Assembly: GCA_020866945.1 (NCBI GenBank)
Contig: JAJBVW010000146.1
Span: 1 to 5,454 of the forward strand
DNA: 5,454 bases
Direction of reading: 5' to 3'
From: Oscillospiraceae bacterium
GTDB taxonomy: Bacteria; Bacillota; Clostridia; Oscillospirales; Oscillospiraceae
Part shown: positions 1-4,584 of the stretch, piece by piece
How the letters are laid out: every line of letters begins with the position of its first letter
Numbering within the stretch: position 1 is the stretch's first letter
Notes under the pieces: model-generated
What the model was told of the DNA's origin: nothing
Database searches by the model: none
Seen by the model: the letters and a program-made list of their open reading frames with translations, nothing else
Position numbers and translations under genes: made by a program

Positions 1-381
1 ATGGAGCAGGTTGCTGCTCGCCAGCCTGTGCTGCAAAAGCTGGCGGCTCTTCGCCAGGCCAGCAACCGATGGTTTTCCATTCTCTGCCGGGCGGTGGGCA
101 TATTCCCGGCAGATGCAGTCAGCGTTTTGCTTGGGGCCAGCGGTATGCCATATCTGGATTTTGTGATGGGCGGCGTGCTTGGCTATTTGCCTTCTATGGT
201 TATTACGACTGTTATGGGTCTGTGCCTGGATGACCCCACCTCGCCCGGGTTTGTCCTGTCCACCGCCCTGTTTATTGTGGTGCAGGCTTTTGCCGCCCTG
301 ATTTTTTCCCTGTGGTGGAAGCATCATGCACCTCAATCACCCCAAGAGAAGGAAGGATCTGACAATGAATCTACCCAATAA
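1..381 (+). CDS. VTT/DedA-like (TVP38/TMEM64 family) integral membrane protein, 3' part
   Basis: This 126-residue piece looks like the C-terminal half of a SNARE-associated/VTT-domain membrane protein. Residues around 29-68 follow the family pattern: an Arg and a Phe-Pro-x-Asp motif (FPADAVSVLLG), a short helix, then a Phe-rich segment leading into a Gly-Tyr-Leu-Pro turn (GYLPSMVITTVMG). A last membrane helix follows at about residues 84-106 (FVLSTALFIVVQAFAALIFSLWW), with a charged tail rich in Lys, Glu and Ser. The N-terminal helices expected for the family are missing, so the gene almost certainly begins before the window and the ATG at position 1 is probably internal. Family members are lipid scramblases or undecaprenyl-phosphate and small-molecule transporters in the cytoplasmic membrane; the substrate here is unknown. 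The end overlaps pgsA by 17 nt, which suggests co-transcription with a phospholipid gene. Family call fairly sure, function not. Confidence 0.72.
   Translation: MEQVAARQPVLQKLAALRQASNRWFSILCRAVGIFPADAVSVLLGASGMPYLDFVMGGVLGYLPSMVITTVMGLCLDDPTSPGFVLSTALFIVVQAFAALIFSLWWKHHAPQSPQEKEGSDNESTQ
351..357 (+). promoter_or_regulatory. Ribosome binding site that fixes the pgsA start
   Basis: GGAAGGA lies 7 nt upstream of the ATG at 365, inside the coding sequence of the upstream membrane protein. It supports 365 over the alternative in-frame ATG at 326, which would add 13 non-conserved residues and has no comparable purine-rich site at the right distance. Confidence 0.75.
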
Positions 382-901
382 GCTGACGCTCTCGCGGATA
401 GGCTGCACCATTTTGATGGTGGTGTTCCTGCTGATTGACGGCCCGGTTTTTGCCTGGCTCAGCGTTGCTATGTTTGTAGCCGCCTCTCTGACGGATATGG
501 CGGACGGCCATATTGCCCGCAGCCGGAATCTGGTGACAAATCTTGGCAAATTTATGGACCCCCTGGCGGATAAGATTTTGAATTATTCCGTCATGGTTCT
601 TCTTGTCCCGGAGGGGCTTATCCCGCCCGTGGCCCTGGTCATCATCCTGTTTCGGGAGTTTCTTGTCTCCGGCATCCGCCAGGTGGCTGTGGAGCAAGGG
701 AAGGTCATTGCCGCAAATATCTGGGGCAAAATCAAGACTCTCGTTCAGGATGTCTCCCTGGCCGCTATCCTGCTTTTCCGTGCAATAGATGTATCCTTCC
801 TTGCGCCAATGGCCTGCGCTCTTATTTGGCTTTGTGCTGCCCTGACCGTCATTTCCGGGGTCATTTATTTGGTGCAGAACGCGGATGTTCTGCGGGAATG
901 A
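365..901 (+). CDS. pgsA: CDP-diacylglycerol--glycerol-3-phosphate 3-phosphatidyltransferase (PGP synthase)
   Basis: The 178-residue product transfers a phosphatidyl group from CDP-diacylglycerol to glycerol-3-phosphate, the committed step to phosphatidylglycerol and cardiolipin, in the cytoplasmic membrane. The CDP-alcohol phosphotransferase signature D-x2-DG-x2-AR-x8-G-x3-D-x3-D is complete at residues 44-69 (D44, D47, G48, A51, R52, G61, D65, D69); these acidic residues bind the metal ions and the CDP head group. The N-terminus (LPNKLTLSRI) and the segment FREFLVSGIRQ at 96-106 are typical of PgsA, and several hydrophobic helices fit a polytopic protein. I chose the ATG at 365 over the in-frame ATG at 326 because GGAAGGA (351-357) sits 7 nt before it and the protein then begins as PgsA proteins do. 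The start lies inside the end of the upstream VTT gene, so translation is probably coupled. The length is normal for the family. Confidence 0.95.
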   Translation: MNLPNKLTLSRIGCTILMVVFLLIDGPVFAWLSVAMFVAASLTDMADGHIARSRNLVTNLGKFMDPLADKILNYSVMVLLVPEGLIPPVALVIILFREFLVSGIRQVAVEQGKVIAANIWGKIKTLVQDVSLAAILLFRAIDVSFLAPMACALIWLCAALTVISGVIYLVQNADVLRE

Positions 902-926
902 GACGATTCTCGTATACAAATTTAAT

Positions 927-953
927 GAGGCAGAATCTAAACGGTTCTGCCTC
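927..953. terminator. Bidirectional terminator-like hairpin between convergent pgsA and sigG
   Basis: The arms GAGGCAGAA (927-935) and TTCTGCCTC (945-953) pair perfectly over 9 bp around a 9-nt loop, in the 56-nt gap between the two convergent stop codons. On the - strand the hairpin is followed by ATTAAATTT, and on the + strand by CTCGTTA, so neither side has a long T-tract. Position and symmetry suggest it ends both transcripts, more convincingly sigG. The weak T-tracts lower the confidence. Confidence 0.6.
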
Positions 954-957
954 CTCG

Positions 958-1737
958 TTATGCTGGGAACAGCGCTTTTTTAATTTGACCTACGGCGTTT
1001 TTTTCGAGCCTTGATACCTGGGCCTGGGAAATTCCAATAACGGAGGCCACCTCCATTTGGGTTTTCCCGTCAAAAAAGCGCATAGACAGGATGCGCTTCT
1101 CCCGGTCGTCCAGCTTGTCCACTGCTTCCGGCAGGGCGATGCGCGCCAGCCAGGCTGTGGCGGGGTTGTTGTTGGCGCCTATCTGATCCATGACGCGCAT
1201 GCTCTCGCCTCCGTCGTTGTATACAGGGTCGAACAGACTGACCGGGTCGGATATGGCGTCCATGGCCATCACGACCTCGGCGGTTTGTATGCCAAGCTCC
1301 TTGGCAATTTCATCCACAGTCGGCTCCCGCTGGTTGAGTTTTATCAGCGCCTCCTTGGCCTGCATCACTCGGTAGGCTGTGTCCCGCAGGGAACGTGATA
1401 CCCGCAGGGCGCTGTTGTCGCGCAGATAGCGCCGGATTTCTCCGGAAATCATCGGCACTCCATAGGTGGAAAATTTCACATCCTGTGACATATCGAAATT
1501 GTCTATTGCTTTGATGAGGCCAATGCAGCCGACCTGGAACAGGTCGTCAACATTCTCGCCCCGACCGGAGAATTTCTGTATGACGGACAGCACCAGCCGC
1601 AGGTTCCCGGCGATAAGCTCCTCCCGCGCCGCCATATCGCCCGTCTTGGTTCGCGCCAGCAGGGCGCGGGTCTCATCATTTTTCAGCACTTTTAGCTTGG
1701 CTGTGTTCACGCCGCAGATTTCTACTTTGCATTGCAT
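958..1737 (-). CDS. sigG: RNA polymerase sporulation sigma factor SigG (late forespore)
   Basis: The 259-residue product is a sigma-70 family factor that directs late forespore transcription (SASP, germination and DNA-protection genes in studied Bacillus). The N-terminal motif KVEICGVNTAKLKVL is diagnostic for SigG. Region 2 follows at about 44-110 (GNLRLVLSVIQKF, VDDLFQVGCIGLIKAIDNFD, VKFSTYGVPMISGEIRRYLRD), region 3 at about 112-195, and region 4 at about 205-255 with the DNA-binding helix-turn-helix TQMEVASVIGISQAQVSRLEK. The length matches the roughly 260 aa of B. subtilis SigG. I prefer the ATG at 1737 over the in-frame TTG at 1743 because GAGGGGGA (1745-1752) is 7 nt from the ATG but 1 nt from the TTG. 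The gene stands alone, without the spoIIGA-sigE genes that precede sigG in B. subtilis, and its own forespore-type promoter is visible upstream. It converges on pgsA and diverges from the radical SAM operon. Confidence 0.96.
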   Translation of the reverse strand: MQCKVEICGVNTAKLKVLKNDETRALLARTKTGDMAAREELIAGNLRLVLSVIQKFSGRGENVDDLFQVGCIGLIKAIDNFDMSQDVKFSTYGVPMISGEIRRYLRDNSALRVSRSLRDTAYRVMQAKEALIKLNQREPTVDEIAKELGIQTAEVVMAMDAISDPVSLFDPVYNDGGESMRVMDQIGANNNPATAWLARIALPEAVDKLDDREKRILSMRFFDGKTQMEVASVIGISQAQVSRLEKNAVGQIKKALFPA

Positions 1738-1744
1738 GGACAAA

Positions 1745-1752
1745 TCCCCCTC
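1745..1752 (-). promoter_or_regulatory. Strong Shine-Dalgarno sequence that decides the sigG start
   Basis: On the - strand this reads GAGGGGGA. It lies 7 nt before ATG (1737-1735), ideal for initiation, but only 1 nt before the upstream in-frame TTG (1743-1741), which is too close. The site follows the leader hairpin at 1758-1776 by 5 nt. Confidence 0.75.
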
Positions 1753-1757
1753 ATTTG

Positions 1758-1776
1758 GCCATTGATGTCCAATGGC
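1758..1776 (-). promoter_or_regulatory. Leader hairpin at the predicted 5' end of sigG mRNA
   Basis: GCCATTG and CAATGGC form a perfect 7-bp inverted repeat around a 5-nt loop. In the sigG transcript it would sit almost exactly at the 5' end predicted from the promoter at 1782-1812, and 5 nt upstream of the Shine-Dalgarno sequence. TGGACA, which overlaps the upstream arm and loop, is also complementary to TGTCCA, which runs into the start codon. An alternative fold enclosing the ribosome binding site is therefore possible. The inverted repeat is seen directly; a regulatory role is inferred. Confidence 0.5.
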
Positions 1777-1781
1777 ACAGA

Positions 1782-1812
1782 TAGTCTTTCCAATTCCCGA
1801 TGGTTTGATTCA
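1782..1812 (-). promoter_or_regulatory. sigG: Candidate forespore (sigma-F/sigma-G) promoter of sigG
   Basis: Read on the - strand, TGAATC (1812-1807) is followed after 18 nt by AAGACTA (1788-1782). Against the classical sigma-G consensus TGAATA / CATACTA with 17-18 nt spacing, this matches 5 of 6 and 5 of 7 bases. The overlapping GGAAAGACTA (1791-1782) fits the sigma-F -10 pattern GGNNANANTW at every fixed position, with the -35-like GAATC 15 nt upstream. In B. subtilis sigG is first transcribed by sigma-F and then by sigma-G itself, so a combined element is what one would expect. Transcription would start near 1775-1776, giving a leader of about 38 nt. The consensus comparison was done by eye. 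Confidence 0.6.
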
Positions 1813-1895
1813 CCAGGCCAAAGGAGCGGGGAAAATGCATTGTGCGAATTGCCAAAATGTTGTCAGCAAAATGCCTTTATTTTTTGGGCGTTTTG

Positions 1896-1904
1896 TGCTA
1901 GAAT
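1896..1904 (+). promoter_or_regulatory. Candidate extended -10 promoter of the radical SAM-sufC-sufB operon
   Basis: TGCTAGAAT is an extended -10 element (TGn followed by TAGAAT, 5 of 6 to TATAAT). The matching -35 region, around 1876-1881 (TTTATT), is poor, as is common for extended -10 promoters. The start point would be near 1911, within the small palindrome CCCATTGGG (1907-1915), leaving an AT-rich leader of about 54 nt. No riboswitch-like fold was recognised in that leader. The Shine-Dalgarno AGAAGGA at 1948-1954 lies 10 nt before the ATG. Confidence 0.45.
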
Positions 1905-1964
1905 AGCCCATTGGGTAGAAATATTGTTTACAAAAATTTTGATATATAGAAGGATTGAAAACCA

Positions 1965-2843
1965 ATGGCCAACCCCTACAAAACAAGAGAGGGCGGCGCG
2001 ACCGTCACCGTGTTTGTTCCCTATGACTGCCGCAACAACTGTCCGTTCTGCATCAACAAGCAGGAATATGCGGACATGACAGGCTTCAGCCTGGAGAAAA
2101 TATGTGACAGCATCCGGCGTCTGGACGGCATAACGCCTCGGTGCGATTTTGTATTCACCGGCGGAGAACCAATGTCCAACCTGGAATCCTTGCAGACCAT
2201 GCTGGACTGCATTCCCACCACTCACCGGGTCTTTATTAATACCACCCTGCCTGTATTTGAAGGACAGCCGGAGGAGGAAATTTTGGAATTTTTTCGGCGG
2301 AATCAGGAGAAAATCACCTGTGTCAACATCTCCCGCCATATGCAGCATTATGTGGAGGAATCCCCGGACGAGCTGATAGGCCGCCTGCCGGTTCCGGCCC
2401 GCGTCAACTGCGTGCTGTGGAAGAATTACACGGCGGACAAGCTGCCCGCCTTTGTGGAGCGGTGGAAGAATCGCAATGTGTCCATCCAGTTTCGCTACGA
2501 CTATATGGACACCACCCCGGAGAACCTATACAGGGAGGAGGACGACAAGATCCTCCACGACCTGAAACGCTATTTCACTTATCACGGTCTGGATGGCTGC
2601 CGTATGCGCAACGGCTACCATTTTGAGCATGACGGAATAGAAATAACCTATCACCGCACGCTGCCATACAGCACCATTGTGGAGACAGGAGAGGACGGCG
2701 TCACCTATGACATCCTCTATGACGTTCTCATCAAACAAAACGGCGACATTCACTCGGATTGGACGGGCGTCATGATGGACGTCCCTGCCTATGAAAAGGT
2801 GGTCTTTGAGCCGGACGATCAAAAGTGGCTGGAACAATGCTGA
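1965..2843 (+). CDS. Radical SAM protein of unknown function, first gene of a SufC/SufB operon
   Basis: The 292-residue product carries the radical SAM cluster motif C22-x3-C26-x2-C29 (DCRNNCPFC), which holds a [4Fe-4S] cluster that cleaves S-adenosylmethionine. TGGEP at 65-69 is the usual SAM-contacting motif, and NISRH near residue 121 resembles a later strand of the partial TIM barrel in MoaA-like enzymes. Other cysteines (47, 60 and several later ones, including the last residue) are scattered; I see no SPASM or twitch cluster pattern. The C-terminal third (GCRMRNGYHFEHDGIEITYH and on to the end) matches no family I know. The ATG at 1965 has AGAAGGA 10 nt upstream. The stop overlaps sufC by 7 nt (ATGCTGA), so synthesis is likely coupled to Fe-S assembly proteins. 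The enzyme could be a client of that system or help it; the substrate is unknown. Class certain, role open. Confidence 0.88.
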   Translation: MANPYKTREGGATVTVFVPYDCRNNCPFCINKQEYADMTGFSLEKICDSIRRLDGITPRCDFVFTGGEPMSNLESLQTMLDCIPTTHRVFINTTLPVFEGQPEEEILEFFRRNQEKITCVNISRHMQHYVEESPDELIGRLPVPARVNCVLWKNYTADKLPAFVERWKNRNVSIQFRYDYMDTTPENLYREEDDKILHDLKRYFTYHGLDGCRMRNGYHFEHDGIEITYHRTLPYSTIVETGEDGVTYDILYDVLIKQNGDIHSDWTGVMMDVPAYEKVVFEPDDQKWLEQC

Positions 2844-3568
2844 AAATTGAGAATTTATGCTATAATGCCCCCGGCGAGGGGGGCGACAAGGAGATTATCA
2901 AAAATCTGAACCTGACCCTGGTGGACAAGAGCTTCACGGTCATCACCGGCCCCAACGGCGGCGGAAAGACTACGCTGGCAAAGCTCATCATGGGCCTGGA
3001 AACTCCAACATCCGGCAGTATTATGTGGGACGGGCAGGAGCTGACTGGTCTTTCCGTAACCGAACGGGCCAGGCTGGGCGTCAGCTATGGCTTTCAGCAG
3101 CCTCCCCGGTTCAAGGGCATGACGGTCTATGACCTGCTGAAAATTGCCTCTGGCCGGGATATGAGCCGCCTGGAATGCTGCGACTACCTGACCCAGGTCG
3201 GCCTGTGCGCCAAGGACTATGTGGACAGGGACATGGACGACAGCCTCTCAGGCGGGGAGGCCAAGCGGATAGAGATTGCCACCATTCTGGCCCATCACGG
3301 GGGCCTGATGATATTCGATGAGCCGGAGGCTGGCATCGACCTGTGGAGCTTCTCCAAGCTGACGGAGACCTTCGGGGCTATCAGCCGCCGGAAGGAGGCC
3401 ACCCTTATCATCATCTCCCACCAAGAGCGGCTCATCGCCCAGGCGGATGAGATCGTCCTGATTGACGGGGGACAGGTGGCGGCCCAAGGCTCCCAGGAGG
3501 AGATATATCCGAAAATCATGGGGCAGACTGTGTCTGCCGGCTGTCGCATGGAGGAACAGGGATGCTGA
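2837..3568 (+). CDS. sufC: SufC-type ABC ATPase of Fe-S cluster assembly (minimal SUF-like, SmsC-like)
   Basis: The 243-residue cytosolic ABC ATPase has all nucleotide-binding motifs: Walker A GPNGGGKTT (38-46), Q-loop Gln87 in FQQPPRF, signature LSGGE (137-141), Walker B LMIFDEP (157-163), D-loop GIDL (166-169) and switch His195. There are no membrane segments. FQQPP and LSGGEAKRIEIA fit SufC, which powers conformational changes of the SufB/SufD scaffold. After Walker B it reads DEPEAGIDLWSF, where classical SufC has a DEIDSGLDID-like string; I associate this with the short SUF-like systems of anaerobes. I chose the ATG at 2837 rather than the GTG at 2825, since the protein then starts MLKIENL as SufC proteins do. 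It overlaps the radical SAM gene by 7 nt and the scaffold gene by 7 nt. Family assignment strong; placing it in the minimal subtype relies on the partner's short length. Confidence 0.92.
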   Translation: MLKIENLCYNAPGEGGDKEIIKNLNLTLVDKSFTVITGPNGGGKTTLAKLIMGLETPTSGSIMWDGQELTGLSVTERARLGVSYGFQQPPRFKGMTVYDLLKIASGRDMSRLECCDYLTQVGLCAKDYVDRDMDDSLSGGEAKRIEIATILAHHGGLMIFDEPEAGIDLWSFSKLTETFGAISRRKEATLIIISHQERLIAQADEIVLIDGGQVAAQGSQEEIYPKIMGQTVSAGCRMEEQGC

Positions 3569-4485
3569 ACGACGTTGTGAGCGGCGTGCTGGATCAGATT
3601 GCCGACGGACATGAGTTTCCACAGGATTCGGCGGTGAACATCCGCGTGGACGGGGCCAAGGCCCAGCGCCGCAATACGAAGAACATTGAAATCGTCACCA
3701 AGTCGGACAAGGACGGCATCGACGTGTATATCGCCCCCAACACCGTCCACGGCAGCGTCCACATCCCCGTGGTGCTGACCAAGTCCGGCTTTAAGGACAA
3801 GGTATACAATGACTTTTACGTGGGAGAGGGGGCCCAGGTGGAAATCGTGGCCGGCTGCGGCATTAACAACTGCGGCTGCGACGATTCCCAGCACGACGGC
3901 ATTCATACCTTCCACATCGGGAAAAACGCCTCTGTGGTCTATAAGGAAAAGCACTATGGCGAAGGAACCGGCACTGGCAAGCGCATTCTTAACCCGGTGA
4001 CGGAGATATTCCTGGAGGAAGGAGCCTCTATCACCCTGGATACCTCCCAGATTCGCGGCGTGGACGACACGAAGCGCTACACCAAGGCAGAGGTGGGGGA
4101 AGGTGCGGAAATTATTATCCAGGAAAAGCTCTGCACCCACCAGGATCAAACCGCCATATCGGAAATGGATGTGTTCCTGAACGGTGCGGAGGCCAAGGCC
4201 CGCGTCATCAGCCGCTCCGTAGCCCAGGACAGTTCCTCCCAGACCTTCTATCCCCGTGTGCAGGGCAACGCCCCCTGCTTTGGTCATGTGTCCTGTGACG
4301 CCATTATTATGGGCCAGGCCAAGGCCCGCTCCATCCCGGAGATTGCCTGCAACGATGTAGACGCCACCCTGATACACGAGGCCGCCATTGGCCGCATCAG
4401 CGGCGAGCAGATATTGAAGCTCCTGACCCTGGGCCTTACCGAGGAGGAGGCCGAGGAGAAAATTTTGGAGGGATTCCTGCGCTGA
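3562..4485 (+). CDS. SufB/SufD-family Fe-S assembly scaffold, short SmsB-like form
   Basis: The 307-residue product resembles the beta-helical core and C-terminus of SufB/SufD: GHVSCDAIIMGQAKARSIPEI (241-261), then IHEAAIGRISGEQILKLLTLGLTEEEAEEKILEGF (271-305). The latter holds the conserved His272-Glu273 and the GEQ-L-L-GL helix that contacts SufC. It is much shorter than classical SufB (over 450 aa) and lacks the long N-terminal region, which fits the two-component SUF-like system of anaerobes and archaea, where one scaffold works with one ATPase. A Cys/His cluster, C99-x4-C104-x-C106-x4-H111-x3-H115, lies in the middle; C239, C245 and C263 lie towards the end. These are candidate sulfur or iron ligands. 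The start ATG has GAGGA 6 nt upstream and overlaps sufC by 7 nt. No desulfurase or sulfur-transfer gene is adjacent. Whether it behaves more like SufB or SufD cannot be settled here. Confidence 0.87.
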   Translation: MLNDVVSGVLDQIADGHEFPQDSAVNIRVDGAKAQRRNTKNIEIVTKSDKDGIDVYIAPNTVHGSVHIPVVLTKSGFKDKVYNDFYVGEGAQVEIVAGCGINNCGCDDSQHDGIHTFHIGKNASVVYKEKHYGEGTGTGKRILNPVTEIFLEEGASITLDTSQIRGVDDTKRYTKAEVGEGAEIIIQEKLCTHQDQTAISEMDVFLNGAEAKARVISRSVAQDSSSQTFYPRVQGNAPCFGHVSCDAIIMGQAKARSIPEIACNDVDATLIHEAAIGRISGEQILKLLTLGLTEEEAEEKILEGFLR

Positions 4486-4516
4486 CAAGTCCCTTCCGCC
4501 GAACAAGCACAGCAAA

Positions 4517-4555
4517 GCCGCCGCGAAGCGATTGCTTCGCGGCGGCTGCCGTTTT
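4517..4555. terminator. Strong intrinsic terminator of the Fe-S operon, probably bidirectional
   Basis: GCCGCCGCGAAGC (4517-4529) pairs perfectly over 13 bp with GCTTCGCGGCGGC (4534-4546) around the 4-nt loop GATT. On the + strand TTTT (4552-4555) follows after 5 nt. On the - strand the hairpin is followed directly by TTT. It lies between the convergent scaffold and phosphoesterase genes, 31 nt after the scaffold stop, and can serve both. Confidence 0.82.
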
Positions 4556-4584
4556 ATGTGCTGGGGGATAGGGTGTTCTTTTGT

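Noticed and set aside
326..364. Earlier ATG in frame with pgsA
   Set aside because: The 13 extra residues are not PgsA-like, and the good Shine-Dalgarno sequence serves the ATG at 365.
1738..1743. TTG start for sigG two codons before the ATG
   Set aside because: Only 1 nt separates it from the Shine-Dalgarno sequence, while the ATG has ideal spacing.
1921..1950. AT-rich stretch with TTGTTTACA and AAAATTTT considered as a Rex- or IscR-like operator or a second promoter
   Set aside because: The half-sites do not match a known operator over both arms, and possible -35/-10 pairs have wrong spacing.
1863..2348. 161-codon open frame on the - strand over the divergent promoter and the radical SAM 5' end
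   Set aside because: It covers the radical SAM cluster motif in antisense and has no recognisable protein features.
2825..2836. GTG start for sufC four codons upstream
   Set aside because: SufC proteins normally begin at the M-L-x-I-E-N-L segment, and the ATG gives the same overlap seen at the next junction.
3295..4515. A 406-codon open frame on the - strand, longer than either gene it opposes
   Set aside because: It runs antisense to sufC and the scaffold gene, both of which have clear family motifs. Its translation is a low-information Gly/Ala/Leu/His mix typical of the antisense of GC-rich coding DNA, and its start lies next to the terminator hairpin without a ribosome binding site.
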